Below are positions 32,696 to 40,141 of a stretch of DNA of 64,000 nucleotides, one piece after another. The number at the start of each line of letters is the position of its first letter. Position 1 is the first letter of the stretch. The translations under genes and the position numbers were made by a program. Source of the DNA: Zasmidium citrigriseum (taxonomy: Eukaryota > Ascomycota > Dothideomycetes > Mycosphaerellales > Mycosphaerellaceae). The DNA lies in NCBI GenBank assembly GCA_002786025.1, contig NHNW01000038.1, positions 124,001 to 188,000 on the forward strand. Direction: 5' to 3'. The notes below the pieces were generated by a model, which was not told where the DNA came from, searched no databases, and worked only from the letters and a program-made list of their open reading frames with translations.

Positions 32696-34771
32696 ATGCC
32701 TTCGTCCAAGGCCGCCCGCAAGAAGCAGGCTCGCCTGTCCTTCACGCCACTACCGAGCTCCTCACCAGCTTCCAAAGACTATCACAAACAAATTCGAGAT
32801 CGCGCCGCAGCCGTGACGCTGGAGGGTACGCCGCGCTCATCCAAATATCGCAAAGTACGCGACGATGACAGCGACTTGGAAATACTCCCCTCCGACGAAC
32901 CATCCACTATGCCGACCCCTGCTGCTTCGCTCCCAATCCCCGCCGATGTAGAAGAGATCGATAGCGATGATCAGCCAATACGACCGTCTCAGCGCAACAA
33001 AGCAAAGTCACAAGCAAAGAAGCGCTCCAGGCAGCAAAAGCTTGACTTCAGCAGCTCAAGAGATCCAAATTCATTCGACTCTCCCGTGAGACTACCTTCC
33101 TCTTCAGTGCGCACCCGCTCGTCAAAGCCAGGCATGTTCAGCTCTCAGGCACACGGCTATGCCTATGACACGTCCAGCGACGAGTCGAATGCCTCTGACG
33201 TATTGCCATCACCGCGCAAGCTTATGAAGAAGTCGAAGAAGTCGCGGAAAGGCAAAGGCAAGGAGAAGGAGAAGGAGGTTGATGAAGTTGTTATCGAAGA
33301 AGATGATGATGAAGACGAGGTCGCCGTTGCACCCCGACGTGTCCCGCAAGTACAACAGATAAGCGACGACGATGATGACGACATGCCAACGACCGCCGGA
33401 AAGAAGCCTCGCAAGCGTCGACGACCATCCAACGACAGCTTCATCAACGATTCACCACCGGCCGCGCCAGAGAGCGACGACGATGTGATTATAGTAGGAC
33501 AACGATCGAGAAAGCGGGCACGGCAAGCCACTGAGAGCGATGATGAGGAGGGAGATGACGAAGACGACCTTCCGAAGACACCATCAAGACGTCGGCTTAA
33601 GCGTCCGAGGAAAATGACGCAGCAAGAGCAAGATGACTTGGCGGACGATCTCGACTTCTTGAGACCGAGCAGCGAAGACGACGAGCCTGCAAACAAACCT
33701 CGTGGGAGTCAATCCACGCAGAAGAATGCGAGACAGCAGGCTTTGGAGAAGTTGAAGCGGATGAGATCAAGCCAGATGCCGCAAGTGGACGAAGACGAGC
33801 AATATGAAGAGCAGGCTGAGCAGGAAGAGCAAGATGAACTGTACGATGATGACGATGATATGGTTCCTGAGGTCGCCAGGGCCCGACAGATGTTCACGAA
33901 GGACGACGATGACGATGGCTTCGTAGAGGAGGAAGACGAAGAAGGCCCATTAGGTGTACCGGAGGGTGTGCCCTTACAATTCACCCGATATGCCTCCATG
34001 AAGGCAAAGGAGCTCTTTGAATATGCCGTGGAGTGGATGGTGCAGAAGAAGATCAATCCAGCTTTCCGCATGAACGATGACATCTATGAGTTGACGTTCA
34101 GAAAGCTGAACGATGAGGTTAGCGGCCTGGCCGACTCCAAGTTCACATCTGCTGCCTGGAAGGCAGATTTCACTCTGGCGTTGCGAGCGCGGCCTGAGAT
34201 CGCCTACGACACCATCGATCGAAATTCTGCGGAGCACTGGCTGAGGGACCATTGCGATGCATGTAACAGATCTGGACATCCAGCCACCTGGCAGATTCAA
34301 TTTCAGGGCAAGCCATATCACAACGAAACTCTCGAGCCTGTCGCCAACGAGGATGAGGATGAAGGCAGTGACAGCTCTTCCAGTGACGACGAAGACGACG
34401 AGCAAGGCAACGATAAGGACGACGAGCCGGACTGGGACGCTGGCGGCCGCGAGATACCACCAGTCCGCACCATTTGGTACGTCGGCAAGTTCTGCAAGTC
34501 GAACGCCGAGACCGCGCATGGGCTCCTCCACTGGAAGCATCACCTCAACGGCTTCGTTGAATCCTATTTGGAACAACGTGGTTACTGCACGGCCGAGCAG
34601 TTGGTCAAGAGAGATAGGTGGAACACAAAGAAGCGGAGCAAGTACGCCAATAAGATCGTTGATGCGATGAAAGCGGAGGGCGAGGTCAAGCAGCTCTGGA
34701 AGCTGTTTAGGGACAATATCGATGCGGCAAGGCACTCGAAGCAGGGAAGATATGCACCTGGCAGTCCTTGA
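32696..34771 (+). CDS. DUF4211-domain nuclear-type protein
   Basis: Single-exon gene for 691 residues. The first 430 residues are low complexity: basic clusters (KKSKKSRKGKGKEKEKE, KKPRKRRRPS) that look like nuclear localisation signals alternate with long Asp/Glu and Ser runs. The N-terminal stretch ARKKQARLSFTPLPSSSP resembles a short interaction motif seen in chromatin and replication proteins, but this is only an impression. The conserved C-terminal domain starts at PLQFTRYASMKAKELFEYAV and includes HWLRDHCDACNRSGHPATW (a Cys-x2-Cys plus His pattern that could bind zinc) and TIWYVGKFCKSNAETAHGLLHWKHHL; this matches the fungal DUF4211 family. The acidic insert DEDEGSDSSSSDDEDDEQ lies inside the domain. 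The function is unknown; nuclear location is inferred. The start is the ATG at 32696; the frame upstream begins only with TTG. Confidence 0.9.
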   Translation: MPSSKAARKKQARLSFTPLPSSSPASKDYHKQIRDRAAAVTLEGTPRSSKYRKVRDDDSDLEILPSDEPSTMPTPAASLPIPADVEEIDSDDQPIRPSQRNKAKSQAKKRSRQQKLDFSSSRDPNSFDSPVRLPSSSVRTRSSKPGMFSSQAHGYAYDTSSDESNASDVLPSPRKLMKKSKKSRKGKGKEKEKEVDEVVIEEDDDEDEVAVAPRRVPQVQQISDDDDDDMPTTAGKKPRKRRRPSNDSFINDSPPAAPESDDDVIIVGQRSRKRARQATESDDEEGDDEDDLPKTPSRRRLKRPRKMTQQEQDDLADDLDFLRPSSEDDEPANKPRGSQSTQKNARQQALEKLKRMRSSQMPQVDEDEQYEEQAEQEEQDELYDDDDDMVPEVARARQMFTKDDDDDGFVEEEDEEGPLGVPEGVPLQFTRYASMKAKELFEYAVEWMVQKKINPAFRMNDDIYELTFRKLNDEVSGLADSKFTSAAWKADFTLALRARPEIAYDTIDRNSAEHWLRDHCDACNRSGHPATWQIQFQGKPYHNETLEPVANEDEDEGSDSSSSDDEDDEQGNDKDDEPDWDAGGREIPPVRTIWYVGKFCKSNAETAHGLLHWKHHLNGFVESYLEQRGYCTAEQLVKRDRWNTKKRSKYANKIVDAMKAEGEVKQLWKLFRDNIDAARHSKQGRYAPGSP

Positions 34772-34899
34772 AGTAGCAGAAGGTCTTGAAAGTGGGAATC
34801 CAGACGAGGGAGCTACAGCAGATCGTAGGTATCTTGTACTCTTGACGAGCCAACGCTGACGAATTGACGACTACATTACTCCTAATGACCATACCCTGC

Positions 34900-35790
34900 T
34901 CATACAATCACCTCTGGCTTCTCCACCCTCGGGAAACCCTTCAATCCCAACCTCAGCAATTGCTGCTCCTCGATCCCCGGCCTCAACTTCTCCAACTCAT
35001 CCACATCCCAATGCGCCCACAAGAACTTTCCACTCGTCCAGCTGGCCGCCGGACTGGCCAACCAAACCGCGAATCCACTCGGCAGACTCATATCGTCGTG
35101 CGAAATCGTCATCCCTGACTTGTCGTTCATCTCCGTCTCCAACACTCCAGGATGCATCGACACGACGCGGACATCTGGGTTCTCGGCCGCCAGGTGCGTG
35201 ACGACGTTTCCTTGGCCCATCTTCGAGGCGCTGTAGGCGGAGTACGTGGGAAAGACTTCGTGCGCAGCGCCGGTGTTGAGGGAGATGAAGACCGGATTCT
35301 TGTCGTTCTTGTACTTCATGAACGCGCGGAAGGTGAGTAACGTGCCTTTGATATTGACCTCGAAAGCCTTGAAGTAGTCATCAATATCCGCCGTCAATGC
35401 TGGACCAGGGGCGTTGAGGTAGCCTGCATTTCCGACCACGACGTCGATGAGACCGGCTTGTTGGGCTGTGGACGAGAACGCTTTGTCGAGGGCTACTTCG
35501 TCGACGATGTCGGTTTTGAAGGTGAGGATTTGGGAGGAGCCCGCGGCCTCGAGTTCTTTCTTTGCTTCGAGGAGGACGTTTTCTCGTCGGCCTAGGATTG
35601 CTACTGCTTTTGCGCCGGCGGTCACGTAGGCTTTGGCGATGTTTTTGCCTACACCGAGGCCGCCGCCTGTCACGATTACGACTTTACCGGAGGCGGAGTT
35701 GGATTTGTTTGTTGGGTCGATGGCTGGGTAGACGCTGCGGTGAATTGTGTTGGTGAAGGAGGGGAATTCGAAGGTCGTGCTTGGAGCCAT
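34900..35790 (-). CDS. Short-chain dehydrogenase/reductase
   Basis: NAD(P)-dependent oxidoreductase of 296 residues, with no intron. The cofactor loop is VVIVTGGGLGVGKNIA near residue 37 (TGxxxGxG). NAGY follows the fourth strand, and the catalytic YSAYSASK (YxxxK) lies near residue 183 with Ser in FISLNTGAA. Next come VRVVSMHPGVLETEM and the C-terminal WTSGKFLWAHWDVDEL, which is characteristic of a common fungal SDR subgroup starting FEFPSFTNTIHRSVYPAIDP. The frame extends upstream to an ATG at 35871, adding 27 Gln-rich residues; I prefer MAPSTTFEF at 35790 because family members start there. The substrate is unknown. Confidence 0.9.
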   Translation of the reverse strand: MAPSTTFEFPSFTNTIHRSVYPAIDPTNKSNSASGKVVIVTGGGLGVGKNIAKAYVTAGAKAVAILGRRENVLLEAKKELEAAGSSQILTFKTDIVDEVALDKAFSSTAQQAGLIDVVVGNAGYLNAPGPALTADIDDYFKAFEVNIKGTLLTFRAFMKYKNDKNPVFISLNTGAAHEVFPTYSAYSASKMGQGNVVTHLAAENPDVRVVSMHPGVLETEMNDKSGMTISHDDMSLPSGFAVWLASPAASWTSGKFLWAHWDVDELEKLRPGIEEQQLLRLGLKGFPRVEKPEVIV

Positions 35791-36803
35791 TGGGTTGGAG
35801 TCTTCTTGAGTATTGTCAAGTGAGTCTGGAGTGTGTTGCTGTTGATGGCGCTGCTGATTTCTTGTTATCATGACAACAGGGCCTAGCTCGCTCTTAAATA
35901 TTTCGTCCCAGACATGGCCACTTTCGTGATCAATATCCTTGGAAAGTCATCATCGGACCCTCAGCCGTTCTCACGAGCAATCTTGGCCATCATCCGCAGC
36001 CTCAATTCGCAGACTGACAAACAATAGCCTCCACGGACCATGATTAAGCAAGACGTCGGCCACAAATCAAACTGACGTCGGTTCTTTGTTTCCTAGCGAC
36101 CACCACCTTCCCGCTTGAAGCTAGTTTCAGGCCCTCTTCAAAGTCTGATGTGTAATCCGAGGTCCACAATTCAGGGCGGCCTTATCCAGAGCTGAACAAT
36201 CGCAGGGCTCAGTGTTTCTTGGTGTTTCCGGAAGAGCTGAGATATCCGTTGAGGGCTGAAGCAGAAGGTGCTGGTGCGATGGAGAAGCTGGTGTCGCACA
36301 GCATCGTCATCCTCACGAACTTCATCAGCCTCGGAGCCGTCTTCGCGATACTCGGGTGTGGCATTGGCAAGGTTCTCAAATTTTCCCATCGCTCCATCAC
36401 CAGCGATCAAAGCCATCGGAGGTGCGAGGCGATGTTTCCTGACGAGGACCACGATGCTTGCATGTAGCCCATGATGATTGAGGCAGAACAGCAAGAGCAG
36501 CGACCGATGAGGAGAGTGGCATTGCGCGAGATCACCGGGCATGGGACAATGATGTCTTCAAGTGTTGAGGTTTCGGTGAGAATGAAGTGAAGAAGAGGTC
36601 ATGTTGAGGTAGGTGCGACTGCATCTCTCCTTCCATCTCTCGTCGCAGTTCGGGACAACCCAGCGTTTTGCTCCTTCTTCGTCAGCTTTCTTCCTTTTCG
36701 AAAACAACATGCCTCTCATTCCGACGTCCTCAAGTCATTGCGCTCCTCATTCTGCTTTTCCGCCTTAATAGCGCACTGTTCTGCGTCTCCCGAAGCCCAA
36801 GCC
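35791..36803. other. Intergenic, divergent promoters
   Basis: One kilobase between the SDR gene and the unknown gene at 36804. The minus strand at 36209-36470 is open in two frames with fairly protein-like composition (for example GKFENLANATPEYREDG), but I cannot link either to a family and the overlapping frames argue for chance. Nothing else is seen. Confidence 0.4.
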
Positions 36804-38440
36804 ATGCCGCAACCACAAGAAGACACCAGAGCCGCCCAGTCCACCTCCATTCGACCGACTCGCGAACACATTGCTCTTGCAGCCGCCTTAGTAAAGTCGA
36901 AGCCCTACGGGCTCTCCGTCAGAGGTACTTGTATATACACTGGTTCGGGAGGACCCCGCTGACCAGGCCAGAGTACATCGGCTTTCTCCAGCAGCATATT
37001 GCGAAAGGCAGGCAGCAAGACGCCATCAGTTCCAAGCACCAGCATCTCGATAGATCCGCATACTGGCGCTCTCAATACGAACGAACAAGACACGCACTCA
37101 AGGAGGCCGAAGATCAGTCTGTGAACTTGCGCCGGGAGATCGAATCTTTGAAGGGCAAGCTCGATAATGTCAGACCGGCGACCGCATCCAAGAAGCGGAA
37201 AAAGCAAGACGAGGACACGATCGCAGTGCCACGTTCACCGAAAAGGGTCAAGCGTGCTGCTTCGCCGACCAGGTTCGCTCCGTTGGACATCGCGGTTGAA
37301 GAGGATGTTGGCGCAGCTGGTCAAAGTGGTAAGACTTGAGGTTGTTTTGACTTCTGACAGAGACTGACGTCTTCAGGCAATGACCTCCTGCGCAGCGTCT
37401 TCGAGATTCACGCTACCGTCAAAGTCATTGGCAAGACCGACACGACCAAGCTCGCATATCACGTTGTCAAAGCAGCTTCCTCGATTACTGATATCGTCAA
37501 GCAAGACATCGAGCATTGCCTTGCAACAGAGACCTCAAGCGGGGGTAATCTGACAAGCACGTTGACTGTTGCCGGACGGGCGGTGGCTTCAATCTTTGTC
37601 GGCTTCAACAGGCTCTCCAACGTTCCCGAAGGCAGCGTGATCCAAGGCAAGGCTGTGCACGCTATCGTCCTGATGTTCAAGGAGATTCTTTCCGAGTTCG
37701 AATGGATTGCATCGGCCGAAGTTGAGAAGGCAGAGAACGAGACTCTCAAATCGAAAGGCAAAAAGGCATCGGCCAGCAAAGGCAAATCGAAAGCCAAGTC
37801 GACCACGATCCAGGAGTCTCCTGCGCTCGCCATACTCGCGGCGTTCTTGAAGAGCATCATCAACATGCTTGACCCAAAGGTCGATAGCAACAAAGCGTTG
37901 TTCGAGGGTATTGCTTACTGCGTGATTCACCGACTCGGTAAACGCCTATTTCCGACGGTCTTTGGACATGCCCGAGCATCCTCTTTGGAGGCAGAAATCC
38001 TGCAAAGTAAGGGCGGCGACGTAATCGAAGACGACGATGCGACGTCACCAACGCAGGAGAAGGAGCAAACGCACAAGCAGATCAAAATCGAAGCGCCATA
38101 CCTCATCCACCTGTTGAACACGATCATGGCCATTGCTCCGACCTATCTTGGGTCCACCATGAGCACTCGGACTGGAAAGCCAAAGCAAGCAAACAATAGG
38201 GGTTCGATGAAAGGAGCCCTCGCCATCTCAGCGAAGGACTGTCTGCAAAGAACGCTCGTAAATGCTATCTTTGGAATTGAGGGCATCGATGAGAATGATC
38301 CGTTCATGGACTGTTTGAAGATGCCTCTACTGGGCACTGCAACCATTCCAATGCCGAAGGTGAAGGAGCAGGAGGTGGGTGAGTGGTTCAAGGGGGAAAT
38401 TTGGCATTTGTTGGGTTGGGAGATTCTTTCGAAAGACTGA
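36804..38440 (+). CDS. Unrecognised coiled-coil protein
   Basis: Three exons, 36804-36924, 36972-37328 and 37377-38440, give 513 residues. The introns are 47 and 48 nt (GTACTT/CCAG and GTAAGA/TTCAG), and the frame is conserved through both joins. I do not recognise the family. The N-terminus (REHIALAAALVKSKPYGLS) is helical. Residues about 65-110 look like a short coiled coil (RTRHALKEAEDQSVNLRREI), followed by a basic cluster ASKKRKKQDED and RSPKRVKRAASP that resemble nuclear localisation signals. A mostly helical region of about 330 residues follows, with a Lys/Ser insert (KGKKASASKGKSKAKS) and an acidic linker. The C-terminus EVGEWFKGEIWHLLGWEIL is rich in Trp and well structured. A nuclear role is inferred from the basic clusters only. 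Confidence 0.8.
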
Positions 38441-38827
38441 AGTATTGTGATCTATGTGTCGTGGAATGGGCTCGCTGAAGATGTGAATGTCTCTCGGATT
38501 GTATCTATACTATGTAGTTCTCGCCTGAGCATTCTGTCGACTCCGTTCGTTGTCGTGGGTGGTCAACAATAAGATGGATAGTACAATATGTCCTTTGTTG
38601 GAGAGCTACATGCATCATGGATGTGACGGTTCTCTCGTCCACTTTCTGTCTCATCAGTAACCACCCACATGTGGAGCACTCTTTGAACAGTTGCAAAAGA
38701 GGTCAAAAGGTCCACCATACGATCGTTGCAATCCATGTGCTTGGAGAGCCAGACGACCCATTCATGGTCACATCAACGATTGTGCAAAACATACATATTA
38801 CTCTTCGAACCATGGTCCTATGCTTAG

Positions 38828-38925
38828 CAAAAGGGCACAGTCGTCTTCTTCTGAGACCTATGTAGCCACAAACGTAATCCCAGCCCCAAAAGTGAAGCCC
38901 TCACCCTCTTCTAACGATAGTCCCT
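38828..38925. repeat. Diverged direct repeat, copy 1
   Basis: This stretch shares blocks with a second copy at 39003-39100: GCACAGTCGTCTTCT, then ACCTA-GTAGCCACA, then CCCAAAA-GTGAAG. The order and spacing of the blocks are the same in both, and the offset is about 175 bases. Identity is clearly above chance but imperfect, so it is an old duplication or a pair of related element fragments. Confidence 0.6.
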
Positions 38926-39002
38926 ACCAGCTTCCAAAGTCACGTTAACGATCCAACCAAAATTACATCTTCTCGCACTTTTACAGCCTTCCAACGCCTA
39001 CG

Positions 39003-39100
39003 AAAAGAGCACAGTCGTCTTCTCTTCACACCTACGTAGCCACAGATTCAATGCCAAGCCCAAAAAGTGAAGTATTCACCCCCCCAATGACAATAGCCTC
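39003..39100. repeat. Diverged direct repeat, copy 2
   Basis: Second copy of the repeat at 38828-38925, ending about 80 bases from the 3' end of the tRNA-Gln gene. It shares the blocks GCACAGTCGTCTTCT, GTAGCCACA and GTGAAG in the same order. Confidence 0.6.
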
Positions 39101-39170
39101 AACCCACCATATCTGGCCATAACTTCTCTCCCAGTGCTCGAGTCCACGCCAAAAATACCGCAAACGATGC

Positions 39171-39175
39171 AAAAA
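39171..39175 (-). terminator. RNA polymerase III terminator
   Basis: A run of five T residues on the minus strand, beginning five bases after the tRNA discriminator base. This is the normal distance for Pol III termination. Confidence 0.7.
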
Positions 39176-39216
39176 GTATGAGGTCGTACCCGGAATCGAA
39201 CCGGGGTTACCGGAAA

Positions 39217-39230
39217 GCGAATTGAGAATT
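39217..39230 (-). other. Canonical tRNA intron (about 14 nt)
   Basis: After the anticodon CTG and A37 there are 15 nt before the 3' anticodon stem TCCGG. That equals a 14-nt intron plus nucleotide 38. Position and size are normal for a eukaryotic nuclear tRNA intron. Exact ends are uncertain by one base. Confidence 0.65.
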
Positions 39231-39238
39231 CAGAATCC

Positions 39239-39309
39239 CTGATACCGATGTTAGAATTTTTGTTCTTGTGATACCAGCTCATATGGCTGTGAAAGGCTGC
39301 GGGACTCAC
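39239..39309 (-). other. Spliceosomal-type intron inside the tRNA anticodon stem
   Basis: This 71-nt insert separates tRNA nucleotides 28 and 29. It begins GTGAGT, has TTCTAAC as a branch-site match with the branch A 12 nt before the end, and ends TATCAG. These are the same signals used by the protein-coding introns of this window. Precise removal restores the anticodon stem. The boundary could shift by one base because G is present at both ends, but only this placement gives GT-AG. The eukaryotic tRNA endonuclease normally cuts next to position 37, so it should not remove this insert. Confidence 0.8.
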
Positions 39310-39337
39310 GATGTGCTGACCGCTACACTATACAACC

Positions 39338-40141
39338 GTGTGCGTTGCAAGCTGTGGAAGCTGTGTTTCAAACTAGCCACTTGATTGGTGGTCGAGAAAA
39401 TCAAATCTAAATATGATAGCGAAATTGAGGGTCTTGGCGCGAGATGGACAAGTCCGGCTGCTTTGACGACGTAGAAAAGACCAAAGAGAACACACATGCA
39501 AATTATGGGCAGGATCAAACGTAAGTTGAAGTCGTGGTGCCATGATATGTTAAAATTGGGGTCCAAGTTGTGAACGAAATTGGGACGTGAACACCGACTT
39601 TGATCAAAAGATATGTACACTACGACGAAGCCAAGCAACTTAACTTTCATACAAATCGATCAGAAAGTCAAGAGCATCTCTGTTTGTTGAAATATTCAAG
39701 GCCAAAGATGATGAATATCAATGGATGAATGCCAAGACTTTGGACTCCTCCAACGTTCCTACGTCAACGACTGTGAAAGTGGGCAGCGAACAATCAATCG
39801 AAGGACGAATGTAATCCTCAGGAAGACCTCGCTATATACACACTCGAAGCTAAAAGTAATAATACCTTCAAAGAGAAACACTCCTTCCCATGCCGTTTCG
39901 GCCGTACAATCGTACAGCAGCAAGACCCGATTTCGAAATCAAACAATGAGCCCCGTAGGACAATCGAAGTAGAAGTCCTTTACACCCTTTTGCCTTGCTC
40001 TCCCTTTTCCCAGTACTGTTAAACGAAACTCCGAAAGGGTATCACGAGAAGAAGCCTGTCATGCCTCCCAAGGTATTCCTCTCCCCTTCCCCGTGCTATG
40101 CAACAAAACAGACAAACAAACAAAAAAGAAATTTGGTGGTT
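39338..40141. other. Intergenic between FMP27 3' end and tRNA-Gln
   Basis: 800 bases, AT-richer than the rest of the window. They contain the FMP27 3' flank and the 5' flank of the tRNA. I see no gene. The minus-strand open frame 39306-39650 overlaps the tRNA and has no family features. Confidence 0.5.

Larger units (their letters stand above)
38441..39180. other. Intergenic, 3' flank with diverged repeat
   Basis: 740 bases between the unknown gene and the tRNA. The main content is the pair of diverged direct repeats listed separately. No coding signal is seen. Confidence 0.5.
39181..39337 (-). tRNA. tRNA-Gln(CUG) carrying two introns
   Basis: A 157-nt gene on the minus strand that reduces to exactly 72 nt once two inserts are removed. 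The acceptor stem is GGTTGTA/TACGACC with discriminator T, as in eukaryotic tRNA-Gln. The D-stem is GTGT/GCAC with GG in the loop. The anticodon stem is TCGGA/TCCGG, rebuilt only after removal of the insert at 39239-39309. The loop TTCTGA plus one base gives anticodon CTG. The T-arm is CCCGG-TTCGATT-CCGGG. The A box (TAGTGTAGCGG) and B box (GGTTCGATTCC) are intact. A T5 terminator follows. The second insert, about 14 nt after position 37, is at the canonical tRNA intron site. Every stem pairs, with only two G-T wobbles (one in the acceptor stem, one closing the anticodon stem) plus one in the D-stem, which argues against a decayed pseudogene. Confidence 0.88.

Noticed and set aside
33974..34735. 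253-codon minus-strand open frame
   Set aside because: Antisense to the conserved DUF4211 domain; no independent protein features.
7573..35871. Secondary-metabolite cluster built from P450, MFS, oxidoreductase and SDR genes
   Set aside because: No polyketide synthase, NRPS, terpene synthase or pathway regulator lies among them, and the genes are spread over 28 kb with housekeeping genes between.
36171..36542. Possible small minus-strand gene
   Set aside because: Two overlapping frames are open and both look moderately protein-like, but neither matches a family and no splice sites or conserved start could be identified.
39181..39337. tRNA read as a decayed pseudogene
   Set aside because: All four stems are fully paired once the inserts are removed, and the A box, B box, discriminator base and T5 terminator are intact; decay would be expected to leave mismatches.
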